Assembly: GCF_023156235.1 (NCBI RefSeq)
Contig: NZ_JAKZAI010000012.1
Coordinates: forward strand, 62,001 to 126,000
DNA from: Marinobacter goseongensis
GTDB taxonomy: Bacteria > Pseudomonadota > Gammaproteobacteria > Pseudomonadales > Oleiphilaceae
DNA: 64,000 nucleotides
Direction of reading: 5' to 3'
Positions 38,500 through 47,934 of the stretch are shown one piece after another; within the stretch, counting starts at the first letter, position 1; each line of letters opens with the position of its first letter. The position numbers and the translations under genes are program-made. Under the pieces are notes generated by a model. It was given only the letters and a program-made list of their open reading frames with translations, searched no databases and was not told the origin of the DNA.

Positions 38500-40992
38500 T
38501 TAACTCGGCGAGCCTGCGCCGAACGGCTTGATCAGAATGATCAGCCGGGGCAACAGGGTGAGAGCGCCAGCCAAGGCCATGAACATGGCGAAGCCGGTGA
38601 ACAGGCCAAAGTAGATGGTGGGGATGAAGTTCGACAGTACCAGAATCGAGAAGCCGGTAATGATCGTCAGCGACGTGTAGAACATGGCCCGACCGATGCT
38701 GCGGTGGCAGCGGTGCATCGTGGCAATGTAATTGCCGTCTTTGGCGAACTCGGTCTTGAATCGGTGGATGTAGTGGATGGTGTCGTCCACGGCGATACCG
38801 ACGGTGATGGCCGCCACGGTGATGGTCATCATGTCCAGAGGTATGTTCAGCCAGCCCATCAAACCCAGCACTGAGCCGGCGGCAATCAGGTTCGGCGCCA
38901 TGCCGATCAGTGCGATCAGAAGCGAGCGGAAAAGAATCAGGAACATGGCCATGATGGCAAGGAACACCACGCCCAGGGTCTTGATCTGGGAGTCGAACAG
39001 GCTTTGCAGCATGTTGTTGTACATCACCGTCATGCCGGTAAACAGCACCTGGTCCTCATCAAAACCCAGCTCACCGGTGAGGTGGCCGTGAATGGTATCC
39101 AGCAGTTCCTGACGACGTAGCTCCGGCAGGGTTTCCAGAATGCGGATGCTAAAGCGGGCCTGATCGTGCTCCTCCGAAATATAGGGCGTCAGCAGGATGT
39201 CCTGCAGGTCTGCCGGCACAGCGGAGGGCACGAACGCCAGCTCGAGGGCATTCAGCGGTTCGTCACCGTTGACCTGGGCCAGCAGATCCAGGGTCGTGCT
39301 GATGGACAGTACCTTGCCGGTTTCCTTGAGGCTGTCCAGATAGTTGTGCACGCCCCGCAGGCGGTCCATTTTCTGGTAGGTGTACCAGGTGTCCCGGTAT
39401 TCGGCCTCATCGCCACAGTCGTCGACGAACGGATCGCAGTCACTGGCAAACGGATCGTCGGAGCCACTGTTTTCCGGTGCCGGGTCGTCGGTGATCACCA
39501 CATCCAGCGGTGTGGTTCCGCCGAGGCGGTCGTCGATGGTGATCATACCCTGATAGATTTCGGTGCTGGATTTGAAGTAATCGATAAAGCTGTTCTCCAC
39601 CGTCAACCGGCTCAGGCCAATCACGCAGAGCACAGCGATGACGGCAGAACCACCCAGCACCAGTTTGCCTTGGTGTTCTGTGAAGCGCGCAAAGGCGTCC
39701 GTGAAGGGCACGTGGTCCGAACTGACGAAGCGATCAACCGGCGGGGGCAACAGTGCCAGCAGCGCAGGGAACAGGATAAAGGTGACCAGAAAGGCTACGG
39801 AGAGGCCGATGGTCATCATCCAGCCGAAATCGATCACCGGGCGGATACCACTGAAGGTCAGCGAGCCGAATGCCACGATGGTGGTGATGGCCATATAGAA
39901 GCAGGGTTTGATCATCGCCAGCACCGTCTGGCGAAGAGTGTCCCGGGGCGCTGCTCCGGGATCGTCGTGCTGGAACTCCCGGTAACGGACGATGAGGTGG
40001 ATGGTCAGCGACAGGGTCATGATCAGCAGCAGCGAAACGAAATTGGACGAGATCACCGTAACCGGCCACTGGGCCCAGGACAGGTACCCGATCACCAGCC
40101 ACACCGTGACACTGCAGCACAGCAACGGCACGAGCACCCAGCGCCACTGGCGGAAGATGAGAGCGAGAGTCAGCAGCAGGAAGATCAGCACGCCGATGCC
40201 GAAGGTTGACAGGTCGTTCTGGATGAACTGGATCATATCGGCAACGATCATCGGTAAACCACCGAGGTAGATCTCGGCACTGTCCCGGTAGGTGTCCAGA
40301 ATGCTGCGCACCTCACTGATGGTCTGTTCCCGCTCTGCCCCGAGCTGTTCGGTGAAACGGATGAAGTCATCGCTCACCCGTTCCAGCGCCTGCTGGTCGT
40401 CGGCATTGGCGTCGTCACCGGCCACCGCCTCGCGCAGCCGCTCGCGCTCATTGAGCAGCTCGAAATACCGTTCCGGTGTCGGCAGGTTGACCTGGATGGC
40501 GGTGGTGCCAGCGTCTTTGCTGATCAACAGGTTCGGATACAGGGGGTTGCTGAGCAGGGCTTCCCGGGCGGTGTCGGGGGCCACGTCATCGCCGTCCATG
40601 GTCTTGATCTCCGAATCCACCGTGTCAAGGGTCAGGTCTGGGCTGTGCAGCAGCGGCACGTTGAGAATGCTGTTGGTGGAGCTGACAGCCTCCAGGGCTT
40701 CCAGCTCGTCGCGGAGCTGCCGCAGGGTATCCAGTGTGTCGGAGCTGAACAGGTCATTCGCCGGCGTATAGGTAACGATCAGAAAATCGTCAGAGGTGGT
40801 GAAGCGGCGATTCACCTCGCGATACTGCTCCAGGGAGCGGTCATTCTCCAGCACCAGGGACTCGGCAGAGGCGTCGAGCCGGAACTGGTCCAGCCTCAGG
40901 CTGGCGACAATAAGGATGAGAGCAAACACCACAAGAACGGCGACCGGGTGGGGGAGAATCCAACGGTCATAAAGGGAGCGGATCGGGGTCAT
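38500..40992 (-). CDS. RND/MMPL-family exporter
   Basis: 830-residue inner-membrane protein with two repeats, each a periplasmic domain preceded by one and followed by about five membrane helices (about 20-40, 255-430, 455-475, 690-825). This is the MMPL/SSD-like RND layout without MFP or TolC partners. AITVGIAVDDTIHYIHR and SLTIHLIVRYR are the paired helix-4-type motifs. A long acidic insert with two Cys (near 525-555, DCDPFVDDCGD) may bind metal or form a disulfide. Cargo is unknown; lipids or hopanoids are plausible by family. ATG 40992 was chosen because upstream in-frame sequence overlaps the chemoreceptor gene. Confidence 0.85.
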   Translation of the reverse strand: MTPIRSLYDRWILPHPVAVLVVFALILIVASLRLDQFRLDASAESLVLENDRSLEQYREVNRRFTTSDDFLIVTYTPANDLFSSDTLDTLRQLRDELEALEAVSSTNSILNVPLLHSPDLTLDTVDSEIKTMDGDDVAPDTAREALLSNPLYPNLLISKDAGTTAIQVNLPTPERYFELLNERERLREAVAGDDANADDQQALERVSDDFIRFTEQLGAEREQTISEVRSILDTYRDSAEIYLGGLPMIVADMIQFIQNDLSTFGIGVLIFLLLTLALIFRQWRWVLVPLLCCSVTVWLVIGYLSWAQWPVTVISSNFVSLLLIMTLSLTIHLIVRYREFQHDDPGAAPRDTLRQTVLAMIKPCFYMAITTIVAFGSLTFSGIRPVIDFGWMMTIGLSVAFLVTFILFPALLALLPPPVDRFVSSDHVPFTDAFARFTEHQGKLVLGGSAVIAVLCVIGLSRLTVENSFIDYFKSSTEIYQGMITIDDRLGGTTPLDVVITDDPAPENSGSDDPFASDCDPFVDDCGDEAEYRDTWYTYQKMDRLRGVHNYLDSLKETGKVLSISTTLDLLAQVNGDEPLNALELAFVPSAVPADLQDILLTPYISEEHDQARFSIRILETLPELRRQELLDTIHGHLTGELGFDEDQVLFTGMTVMYNNMLQSLFDSQIKTLGVVFLAIMAMFLILFRSLLIALIGMAPNLIAAGSVLGLMGWLNIPLDMMTITVAAITVGIAVDDTIHYIHRFKTEFAKDGNYIATMHRCHRSIGRAMFYTSLTIITGFSILVLSNFIPTIYFGLFTGFAMFMALAGALTLLPRLIILIKPFGAGSPS

Positions 40993-41044
40993 CGGCACAT
41001 TGTCCACGCTGCGAAAAAACGAGTGCAGAGTGTGCCACAAACCC

Positions 41045-42265
41045 CTAGCTGACTGTGACTCTGTTTGAGGCCTCTTCGAGGGAATCAATCAGATTTTTCA
41101 GCCGCCGGGTCATATCGGCGCTTTCCGCCAGCTGAGTCACCATACTCTGCGTGGTGTCGCGGATGCCCTGCACGTTGGCCAGCACGTCGCCGGTGGAGGC
41201 GGTCTGGTGGGCAGACATGGCGGCGATCTCCTCGTTGGTATCGTCGATGCGACTGACCACCGAGTTGATGGCGTCCAGCGCCTTGCGGCCCTGCTCGGAC
41301 TCATCCACGCAGCGGCTGGCGTCAGCGGAGCTTTCCGTCATCTGGCGGACAGCCGTATCCATCGCCTGCAGCAGACGGTCGATGATGGTCTGGATGTGCC
41401 CGGTGGAGTCCTGAACACGCTGGGCCAGGTTGCGCACTTCGTCGGCAACAACGGCAAATCCACGGCCCTGCTCGCCGGCGCGTGCGGCCTCAATGGCGGC
41501 GTTCAATGCCAGCAGGTTGGTTTGCTCGGCAATGCCCTTGATTTCCGTGACCGCCTTGCTGATTTCATGACTGTTCTCGGCCAGGGATTCCACACTGGCG
41601 GCGGAATGGCGGATAACGTCCTCCAGGCGGCGAATGGAGTCGGCGCTGCGGGAGACCCGTTCACCGCCGTCCAATGCCGTGCTGCGCGCCTCGTGGGACA
41701 GGGTTTTGGCAATGCCGGCCTGTTCCGCGATACCACCAAAACTCTGGAGCATGGTCGCGATCACTTCCGCCGAGCGGTCGGCCCCGGATTGCTGGCGCGC
41801 CAGATCGTCGCGGCGGCTCTCCGCTGCGGCGGTCAGTTCTCGCACTTCGCTGTGCAACCGGTCGATGGCCGCTTTCATGCTTTTGACCACGGCCATGGTG
41901 CGGTCCTGCATGGCATTGAATGCGTCGCCCATCTCGCCGATTTCATCGGTGGAATCCACCTGCGCCCGTTTACTCAGATTGCCGGAGGCCTGAACGTCTA
42001 CCATGGTACCTTTGAGGCGGTGAACGTGGCGCTCAATAAAGGAGATCAGTAACTGGGATCCAGCCATTTCCAGTGCCATGAGCACGGCGACCACCAGGGC
42101 AAAGCCCGGGGCCGCCTTTGAAAACGTGGCCGCAAAACTTTGTCCGGTGATGTCGGCAATGGTGTCGATGGCGTAAAGCACCAGCAGGCACATCACCGCA
42201 AACACCAGGATGTTGAGCAGCCAGAACTTGTATTTCAGGCGGGCGTTTTTGAGCAGGGTTAACAT
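41045..42265 (-). CDS. Short methyl-accepting chemotaxis protein without periplasmic domain
   Basis: 406 residues from ATG 42265 (GGGAA upstream). Two membrane helices (about 15-38 and 48-75) are separated by only some ten residues, so ligands cannot be sensed in the periplasm; energy, membrane state or a partner protein may be the input. A HAMP-like segment is followed by the signalling domain with hairpin tip [20 protein letters not shown]. It starts 25 bases after the lipA stop and ends 52 bases before the RND exporter start, so the three may be cotranscribed. Confidence 0.88.
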   Translation of the reverse strand: MLTLLKNARLKYKFWLLNILVFAVMCLLVLYAIDTIADITGQSFAATFSKAAPGFALVVAVLMALEMAGSQLLISFIERHVHRLKGTMVDVQASGNLSKRAQVDSTDEIGEMGDAFNAMQDRTMAVVKSMKAAIDRLHSEVRELTAAAESRRDDLARQQSGADRSAEVIATMLQSFGGIAEQAGIAKTLSHEARSTALDGGERVSRSADSIRRLEDVIRHSAASVESLAENSHEISKAVTEIKGIAEQTNLLALNAAIEAARAGEQGRGFAVVADEVRNLAQRVQDSTGHIQTIIDRLLQAMDTAVRQMTESSADASRCVDESEQGRKALDAINSVVSRIDDTNEEIAAMSAHQTASTGDVLANVQGIRDTTQSMVTQLAESADMTRRLKNLIDSLEEASNRVTVS

Positions 42266-42290
42266 GGAATTCCCGGTCCGGACGGTGGTC

Positions 42291-43331
42291 TTAATCCAAG
42301 GCCTTGACCGGAATTTGCTGGGCGCCAGCCACAGGCACTTCCGGGACAGCAAGCCCGAGGTTGTTCTTGTCGAATACGCGATCGGCCCGGTAGCTGGAGC
42401 GCACCATGGGGCCGGAGGGCACTTCCATAAAGCCCTTTTCAAGGCCGATATCACGGTAACGATTGAATTCTTCCGGGGTCACGTAGCGCTCAACCGGAAG
42501 ATGGTTGGGCGTGGGGCGCAGGTACTGACCGAGGGTAAGGATATCCACACCGATGGCGCGCAGGTCGTCCATGGTCGCCAGAACTTCTGCCTCGGTCTCG
42601 CCCAGCCCCAGCATCAGGCTGGTCTTGGTGATGACATCCGGGCGATGCGTCTTGGCGTGGGCCAGCACATCCAGTGTTTTCCGATAGCCCGCCCGCGGGT
42701 CACGCACGCGGCTGGTCAAGCGTTCCACGGTTTCGACATTCTGGGCAAACACATCAAGGCCGGAATCCACTACTTTCTCCACATCGGTCATCACCGCGTC
42801 GAAATCCGGGGTCAGCGCCTCCACGGCCACCTCGGGCGTGCGCTGTTTGATGGCTGCCACACAGGCGGCGTAGTGAGCCGCGCCGCCATCGTCAAGATCG
42901 TCCCGGTCTACCGATGTCAGAACGATGTAGCGCAGCCCCATCAGTTCCACGGATTTGGCGGTGTTCTCCGGCTCTTCCGGATCCAGCCAGCCCCTGGGGT
43001 TGCCAGTGTCGACCGCACAGAACTTGCAGGCGCGGGTGCATACGGAACCCATGACCATGATGGTGGCGGTGCCGTTGGTCCAGCATTCCCCGATGTTGGG
43101 GCAGTGGGATTCCTGGCAGACGGTGCTCAGGCGATGCTCACTGACGTTCCTGCGTACCGCTTCGTAGCGCTCACCACCGGGCATGCGGGCCCTCAGCCAT
43201 TTTGGCTTGCGCTGTAACGGCGTGGCTTCCGGGCTGGATGTGCGCTTGACGCCATCCTTGATGGCTGAAAAACCATGCTCGTTGCGGAATTTGGAACCAC
43301 TGGTGACGCGGGGCTTTGCGGTGTCGCTCAT
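42291..43331 (-). CDS. lipA: Lipoyl synthase
   Basis: Radical-SAM enzyme inserting two sulfurs into octanoyl groups on lipoyl domains. 346 residues. Auxiliary cluster ligands C72, C77, C83 ([13 protein letters not shown]), radical-SAM cluster C98, C102, C105 (CTRACKFC), and the C-terminal RSSYRAD whose serine ligates the auxiliary cluster. Works after LipB, whose gene is at 9754, an unusual separation since the two are adjacent in Pseudomonas. Confidence 0.97.
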   Translation of the reverse strand: MSDTAKPRVTSGSKFRNEHGFSAIKDGVKRTSSPEATPLQRKPKWLRARMPGGERYEAVRRNVSEHRLSTVCQESHCPNIGECWTNGTATIMVMGSVCTRACKFCAVDTGNPRGWLDPEEPENTAKSVELMGLRYIVLTSVDRDDLDDGGAAHYAACVAAIKQRTPEVAVEALTPDFDAVMTDVEKVVDSGLDVFAQNVETVERLTSRVRDPRAGYRKTLDVLAHAKTHRPDVITKTSLMLGLGETEAEVLATMDDLRAIGVDILTLGQYLRPTPNHLPVERYVTPEEFNRYRDIGLEKGFMEVPSGPMVRSSYRADRVFDKNNLGLAVPEVPVAGAQQIPVKALD

Positions 43332-43443
43332 TACAACCGGACTCTCGTAAAGACGTTGGGGAGCTTTAAAGAGTAAAACGGCGGCGGGGTAGTTACAAGA
43401 CGAGTAAGGGCAATCACGGGGTTATAGAGGGGTAAAGAGGGAT

Positions 43444-43471
43444 AACGGGCACGACTTTTGTCGTACCCGTT
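43444..43471 (-). terminator. Candidate terminator of metY
   Basis: 12-bp inverted repeat with one mismatch (AACGGGCACGAC/GTCGTACCCGTT) and a TTTT loop, 19 bases beyond the metY stop on the minus strand. The following ATCCCTCTTTACC is only a weak U-tract. Confidence 0.45.
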
Positions 43472-43490
43472 GATCTCCGTCAAAGTAGAG

Positions 43491-44768
43491 TCAGGGCGTG
43501 GCGGCGTTGAGGGCCTGAGTGATGTCGGCAAGGATGTCATCGACGTGCTCGATGCCAATCGACAGCCGCACCAGATCTTCGCTGACTCCGGCACTTTTCA
43601 GCTCGTCCGGGTTGAGCTGGCGATGGGTGGTGGTAGCCGGGTGACAGGCCAGGGATTTGGCATCGCCAATGTTGACCAGCCGCAGAATCAGGTTCAGGGC
43701 ATCAATGAAGCGGGCACCGGCATCACGGCCGCCTTTGATGCCGAAACTCAGAATACCGGAGGCCTTGCCGCCGCAGATCTTGTCACAGGTAGCTTTGTAG
43801 GGGCTGTTGGCCAGCGCGGCGTAGTTGACCCATTCCACGGACGGGTGGTTCTGCAGGAAGTGGGCGACTTTCTCGGCGTTCTCGCAATGGCGCTCCATGC
43901 GCAGGGCAAGGGTTTCCAGGCCCTGCATGATCAGGAAGGCATTGAACGGGGCCAGCGCGGCGCCGGTATTGCGCAGCGGCACCACACGGCAGCGTCCGAT
44001 GAAGGCGGCCGGGCCGAGGGCCTCGGTGTAGACCACGCCGTGGTAGGACGGGTCGGGTTCATTCAGCATCGGGAATTTGGCGGCGCTGGCTTTCCAGTCG
44101 AACTTGCCGGAATCCACCACCACGCCGGCCACGGTGGTGCCATGGCCACCGATGTACTTGGTGAGGGAGTGAATGACGATGTCAGCGCCGTGCTCGAACG
44201 GGCGGCACAGGAACGGCGTGGCGACGGTGTTGTCCACCATCAGGGGGATGCCGTGCTTGTGGGCAATGTCGGCCCAGCGCTGAATATCCACCACGTTGCC
44301 CGCCGGATTGCCGATGGATTCACAGAACAGTGCCCGGGTGTTGTCGTCGATGGCGTTCTCGACGGCGTCGAAATCGTCGTGGGGCACCATGCGGCATTCG
44401 ATGCCCTGGTTGGGCAACGAGTGGGCAAACAGGTTGTAGGTGCCACCATAAAGCTGACTGGTGCTGACAATGTTGTTGCCCACCCTGCAGATGGTTTGCA
44501 GGGCGTAGGTAATGGCGGCCATGCCGGAAGCCACGGCCAGGGCGCCCACGCCGCCTTCCAGCTCGGCCATCCGCTCTTCGAGCACCGCGTTGGTGGGGTT
44601 CATGATGCGGGTGTAGATATTACCCTGCACCTTGAGGTCAAACAGGTCGGCACCGTGCTGGGTGTCATCGAAGGTGTAGGACGTGGTCTGGTAGATGGGC
44701 GTGGTGGCGGCCCGGGTGGTGGGGTCGCTTTTGAAGCCTGCGTGCAGAGCCAGAGTTTCGGGTCTCAT
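43491..44768 (-). CDS. metY: O-acetylhomoserine sulfhydrylase
   Basis: PLP enzyme forming homocysteine directly from O-acetylhomoserine and sulfide. 425 residues from ATG 44768, with AAGGA upstream; the frame to 44882 is rejected. PLP lysine K204 in SLTKYIGGHGTTVAG, YTRIMNPTN near 52-60, and ALxxASGMAA are typical of the Cys/Met PLP family. The length of about 425, with an insert after the PLP lysine, separates OAH sulfhydrylases from shorter cystathionine gamma-synthases (about 390). Probably monocistronic. No SAM riboswitch is recognised upstream. Confidence 0.93.
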   Translation of the reverse strand: MRPETLALHAGFKSDPTTRAATTPIYQTTSYTFDDTQHGADLFDLKVQGNIYTRIMNPTNAVLEERMAELEGGVGALAVASGMAAITYALQTICRVGNNIVSTSQLYGGTYNLFAHSLPNQGIECRMVPHDDFDAVENAIDDNTRALFCESIGNPAGNVVDIQRWADIAHKHGIPLMVDNTVATPFLCRPFEHGADIVIHSLTKYIGGHGTTVAGVVVDSGKFDWKASAAKFPMLNEPDPSYHGVVYTEALGPAAFIGRCRVVPLRNTGAALAPFNAFLIMQGLETLALRMERHCENAEKVAHFLQNHPSVEWVNYAALANSPYKATCDKICGGKASGILSFGIKGGRDAGARFIDALNLILRLVNIGDAKSLACHPATTTHRQLNPDELKSAGVSEDLVRLSIGIEHVDDILADITQALNAATP

Positions 44769-44956
44769 AGCAACGATCCTTGCTGTTGTATGGGGTTTGT
44801 CGGTTTCGTTAGCGGAGTATGCCATACCGATTGGAACCACGGCACGGCTTCTGGCGTGAAATGAGTACCCCGGATATTTCATTCATCCTTATCATTGCGT
44901 GCGGTTGAACCTGCCGGGGATGACACCGGTGTTAACTCATTGAAGAGAGAGTCTCC

Positions 44957-45113
44957 ATGAATCCGAGAACGGGGTGAGAGCGAGCGGGAGCAGGCTCAGG
45001 CCGCCAACCGGGATAACGAAAACCGCAAGGCGGATCCGGTGTCAAAAGGCAGTGAGCAGGGGCAGGCTAAAAAACAGGAAAACGCCAAGGCCTGGTGGAA
45101 TCTCTGGGACTGA
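44957..45113 (+). pseudogene. Frameshifted micro-gene (51-codon protein if one G is removed)
   Basis: ATG 44957 follows GAGAGAG and opens MNPRTG, then hits TGA at 44975. Removing one G from the GGGG run (44971-44974) restores a continuous 51-codon frame to TGA 45111-45113. The restored protein is very hydrophilic (rich in Glu, Gln, Asn, Lys) and ends AKAWWNLWD, a composition like a real small protein rather than random frame. A terminator follows seven bases later. Either a sequencing or assembly error in a homopolymer or a genuine inactivating indel. Confidence 0.55.
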
Positions 45114-45119
45114 ATCGAC

Positions 45120-45155
45120 AAAAAAAGCCCGGCTCTTGCGAGTCGGGCTTTTAGC
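45120..45155. terminator. Terminator of tRNA-Met (and of the micro-gene)
   Basis: 13-bp stem AAAAGCCCGGCTC/GAGTCGGGCTTTT (45123-45135 with 45140-45152; one mismatch or wobble), loop TTGC. On the minus strand seven T follow, ideal for the tRNA; on the plus strand four T are part of the stem. Confidence 0.88.
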
Positions 45156-45160
45156 AATAC

Positions 45161-45237
45161 TGGTAGCAAGGGGCGGAGTCGAACCGCCGACCCCAGCATT
45201 ATGAGTGCTGTGCTCTAACCAACTGAGCTACCTTGCC
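45161..45237 (-). tRNA. tRNA-Met (elongator type, anticodon CAT)
   Basis: 77-nt minus-strand tRNA with encoded CCA (45161-45163). Anticodon stem CAGCA/TGCTG, loop CTCATAA, anticodon CAT. D arm TAGCTCAGTTGG and T arm GTTCGACTC. The first acceptor pair is G1-U72; the remaining six pairs are Watson-Crick. It resembles elongator tRNA-Met (TAGCTCAGTTGGTTAGAGCA) and lacks the initiator features. A CAT anticodon could also mark lysidine-modified tRNA-Ile, but overall sequence favours Met. Confidence 0.93.
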
Positions 45238-45272
45238 ATTTCGCTTTGGGCATCGCCCTGAACGAGGCGCGT

Positions 45273-45301
45273 ATTTTCAGTATTTGGGCCCTTCCTGTCA
45301 A
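45273..45301 (-). promoter_or_regulatory. Sigma-70 promoter of tRNA-Met
   Basis: Minus strand TTGACA (45296-45301, perfect), 17-base spacer, GAAAAT (45273-45278), then ACGCGCC. The same seven-base discriminator follows the tRNA-Leu promoter at 23344, in keeping with stringent control of stable RNA. Confidence 0.72.
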
Positions 45302-45329
45302 GGCTTGGGGGCCGTTTTTTCCTGAAAAG

Positions 45330-46421
45330 TTACACGTTGAAGCGGAAGTGGATGACGTCGCCATCCTTGATGATGTATTCCTTGCCTTCCAGGCGCCACT
45401 TGCCGGCATCCTTGGCACCGGCCTCGCCGTTGTACTGCACGAAGTCATCGTAGCTGACCACTTCCGCGCGGATGAAACCACGCTCGAAATCAGTGTGGAT
45501 CACACCGGCGCCCTGGGGTGCCGTAGCGCCAATCCGGACGGTCCAGGCGCGCACTTCCTTTACCCCTGCCGTGAAGTAGGTCTGCAGGCCCAGAAGGCCA
45601 TACCCGGCACGAATCACCCGATCCAGCCCGGGCTCTTCCATGCCCATTTCATCCAGGAACATGGCTTTCTCTTCGTCTTCCAGTTCGGAGATTTCGGCTT
45701 CCATCTTGTTGCAGATGGGTACCACCACGGCGTTCTCGGATTCGGCGATCTTTCTCACGGTATCCAGATGCGGGTTGTTCTCGAAGCCTTCTTCATTGAC
45801 GTTGGCAATGTACATGGTGGGCTTTACGGTCAACAGACACAGCTCGCGCACCAGGGCCATCTGGTCCTTGTCGAGGTTCATGCTGCGGACGGGTTTACCC
45901 TCGTTCAGCACCGGCAGCAGCTTTTCGAACATCTCGAGCTGGGCCTTGGCGTCCTTGTCACCACTCTTGGCCACGCGCTGTACCCGCTTGATGGCTTTCT
46001 CTACGGTGTCCAGGTCAGCGAGGGCGAGCTCGGTGTTGATCACCTCGATATCGGAGGCGGGATCCACCTTGTTGGCGACGTGGATCACGTTGCCGTCTTC
46101 AAAACAGCGCACCACGTGGGCAATGGCATCGGTCTGTCGGATGTTGGCCAGAAACTGGTTGCCCAGGCCTTCGCCCTTGGAGGCGCCGGCAACCAGGCCG
46201 GCAATGTCGACAAACTCCATGGTGGTGGGCACCACTCGCTGAGGCTTTACAATCTCGGTCAGCTTGGTAAGGCGCGGGTCGGGCATGGCCACCACACCGG
46301 CATTGGGCTCAATGGTGCAGAACGGGAAATTTTCCGCGCCGATGCCGGATTTGGTCAGTGCGTTGAACAGGGTGGATTTGCCGACGTTGGGAAGGCCGAC
46401 GATGCCGCAGTTAAATCCCAT
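45330..46421 (-). CDS. ychF: YchF/Obg-like ATPase
   Basis: Universally conserved P-loop protein of the Obg family that hydrolyses ATP rather than GTP. 363 residues: G1 GLPNVGKST near 9-17, and the altered G4 NKME (NxxE in place of NKxD) that explains ATP preference, then a coiled insertion and the C-terminal TGS domain ([14 protein letters not shown] onward). Linked to ribosome-associated stress and antioxidant regulation. Last gene of rplY-pth-ychF, an order shared with Pseudomonas. Confidence 0.97.
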   Translation of the reverse strand: MGFNCGIVGLPNVGKSTLFNALTKSGIGAENFPFCTIEPNAGVVAMPDPRLTKLTEIVKPQRVVPTTMEFVDIAGLVAGASKGEGLGNQFLANIRQTDAIAHVVRCFEDGNVIHVANKVDPASDIEVINTELALADLDTVEKAIKRVQRVAKSGDKDAKAQLEMFEKLLPVLNEGKPVRSMNLDKDQMALVRELCLLTVKPTMYIANVNEEGFENNPHLDTVRKIAESENAVVVPICNKMEAEISELEDEEKAMFLDEMGMEEPGLDRVIRAGYGLLGLQTYFTAGVKEVRAWTVRIGATAPQGAGVIHTDFERGFIRAEVVSYDDFVQYNGEAGAKDAGKWRLEGKEYIIKDGDVIHFRFNV

Positions 46422-46498
46422 GGAGTGCCTCTGCTGGTACTGGAAAATTTGGCCGGATTATACCGGTGTCGATGGGCGTAAGCGAGTAGGGGGATATG

Positions 46499-47089
46499 TC
46501 AGGGGGTCGGCTTGAAGCTGTGCAGCCGGTTCATCGCGGCGGCCAGTTTGCCGCTGGCGGCATCCGGGAGAACACGCAGGATCTCGTCAATCACCGCGGT
46601 GAGCTCTTCGCTTTCCTGTTTGCCGAGGCGGCCCAGCACATAGCCGGTGACCTTGCGGCTGTCGCCGGGGTGGCCAATGCCAATGCGCAGTCTCTGGAAA
46701 TCGTTGCTGCCCAGGTGGGCAATGGTGTCTCGCAGGCCGTTGTGCCCGCCGTGCCCTCCGCCCTTTTTCAGTTTGGCGGTACCGGGGGGGATATCGAGTT
46801 CGTCGTGGGCAATCAGAATCTGTTCGGGCTGAATCTTGAAGAAATCCGCCAGTGCCTTGATGGCGAGGCCGGAGCGATTCATGAACGTGGAGGGGTTCAG
46901 CAAGTGCAGGTCGAGACCCTGCCACTGAATGCGGGCATAGAGCCCGTGATACTTGCGTTCGGGGCGGAGCGTCTGGCCCGCAGTGCGGGCCAGAGCTTCG
47001 ACGAACAGGGCGCCGGCGTTATGGCGGGTATTCTCATAGTCGGCTCCGGGATTCCCCAGGCCGACCACCATGACAATATCCTGAGCCAT
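46499..47089 (-). CDS. pth: Peptidyl-tRNA hydrolase
   Basis: Releases tRNA from peptidyl-tRNA dropped by ribosomes. 196 residues. Catalytic His about 23 in NTRHNAG, with VGLGNPG at the start, [18 protein letters not shown] and GHNGLRD, all diagnostic of bacterial Pth. It lies 30 bases after rplY and 77 bases before ychF on the same strand. Confidence 0.97.
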   Translation of the reverse strand: MAQDIVMVVGLGNPGADYENTRHNAGALFVEALARTAGQTLRPERKYHGLYARIQWQGLDLHLLNPSTFMNRSGLAIKALADFFKIQPEQILIAHDELDIPPGTAKLKKGGGHGGHNGLRDTIAHLGSNDFQRLRIGIGHPGDSRKVTGYVLGRLGKQESEELTAVIDEILRVLPDAASGKLAAAMNRLHSFKPTP

Positions 47090-47119
47090 TCGCCGTTGCC
47101 CTCCTCAGACCCGGAGCGA

Positions 47120-47764
47120 TTACTCCTTGTCTTCGCCTTCTTCGCCTTCTGCAGCGTCTTCGGCATCATCAGCCTTGGCGCCGCGCGGCTTGTGGATCGC
47201 CACAACTGGCAGGTCGTGATCTTCACCCTGCAGCAGAGCCGCAACCTTGACGCCTTTCGGCAGTTTCAGGTCGCTCAGGTGAACAACCTGATCCATCTCG
47301 ACAGTGGTCATGTCCACTTCGATGAACTCAGGCAGGTTCTGCGGCAGACAGATCACTTCTACTTCGTTGATCTGGTGGTTGGCAACGCCGCCCTGAAGCT
47401 TGATGGCCGGTGCGCTGTCTTCGTTAAGGAAGTGCAGCGGTACGTTAACGTGGATCTCATGATCCTTGTCAACGCGCAGGAAGTCGGCGTGGGTCAGCAG
47501 CGGCTTATAGGGGTGACGCTGCAGATCCTTCAGGATCACGCTTTCTTTCTTGCCGTCCAGTTCAATGGTCAGAACGTGGGAGAAGAACGCTTCGTTCTCC
47601 AGAGCCTTTTTCAGCTCGTTGTGCCAGATGGAGATGGACACAGCTTCTTTATCACCGCCATAGACGATGGCCGGGATTTTCCGTTCCTCACGACGCAGGC
47701 GGCGGCTCGCACCTCTCCCCTGATCGCCACGAGGAAATGCTTCAATAACAAATTCCTGGGACAT
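47120..47764 (-). CDS. rplY: 50S ribosomal protein bL25, CTC/TL5 form
   Basis: 5S rRNA-binding protein. 214 residues, the long form with an L25 domain (about 1-95; GRGASRRLRREERKIPAIVYGG) followed by a TL5-type beta domain and an acidic tail ending in Glu/Asp-rich residues. ATG 47764 has GAGG eight bases upstream; an upstream in-frame start at 47785 is less likely. The prs terminator lies upstream, so rplY needs a promoter in the AT-rich stretch 47765-47862. Confidence 0.96.
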   Translation of the reverse strand: MSQEFVIEAFPRGDQGRGASRRLRREERKIPAIVYGGDKEAVSISIWHNELKKALENEAFFSHVLTIELDGKKESVILKDLQRHPYKPLLTHADFLRVDKDHEIHVNVPLHFLNEDSAPAIKLQGGVANHQINEVEVICLPQNLPEFIEVDMTTVEMDQVVHLSDLKLPKGVKVAALLQGEDHDLPVVAIHKPRGAKADDAEDAAEGEEGEDKE

Positions 47765-47858
47765 GATATGTACCTCGATCGTCACCTGAACTGCCCGCGA
47801 CCAGGCGTTTGGACAGGTGATATTTTTGAATAGCCTCGGAATATTTTCTTCGGCTGAC

Positions 47859-47894
47859 TAAAAGAATCGGGAGCCTGTTCAGGCTCCCGATTCT
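47859..47894 (-). terminator. Intrinsic terminator of prs
   Basis: Perfect 15-base inverted repeat (47863-47877 with 47880-47894). On the minus strand the stem is followed by TTTTAG. It isolates prs from rplY downstream. Confidence 0.9.
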
Positions 47895-47934
47895 GTATCT
47901 GCTTGTTTTGTCTGAGTAAACAGAAAGATCCTGC

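Noticed and set aside
43458..44864. 468-codon open frame antisense to metY
   Set aside because: Shadow of metY; no start signal and Gly/His/Val-rich sequence.
44769..44956. SAM riboswitch upstream of metY
   Set aside because: Looked for a conserved paired leader on the minus strand; no recognisable SAM-I or SAM-II structure found by eye.
44974..45204. 76-codon plus-strand frame through the micro-gene and into tRNA-Met
   Set aside because: Runs antisense through the tRNA and terminator and has Arg-rich random composition; the frame that is open after removing one G is far more protein-like.
46496..47833. 445-codon open frame antisense to pth and rplY
   Set aside because: Runs across two confident minus-strand genes and their spacer.
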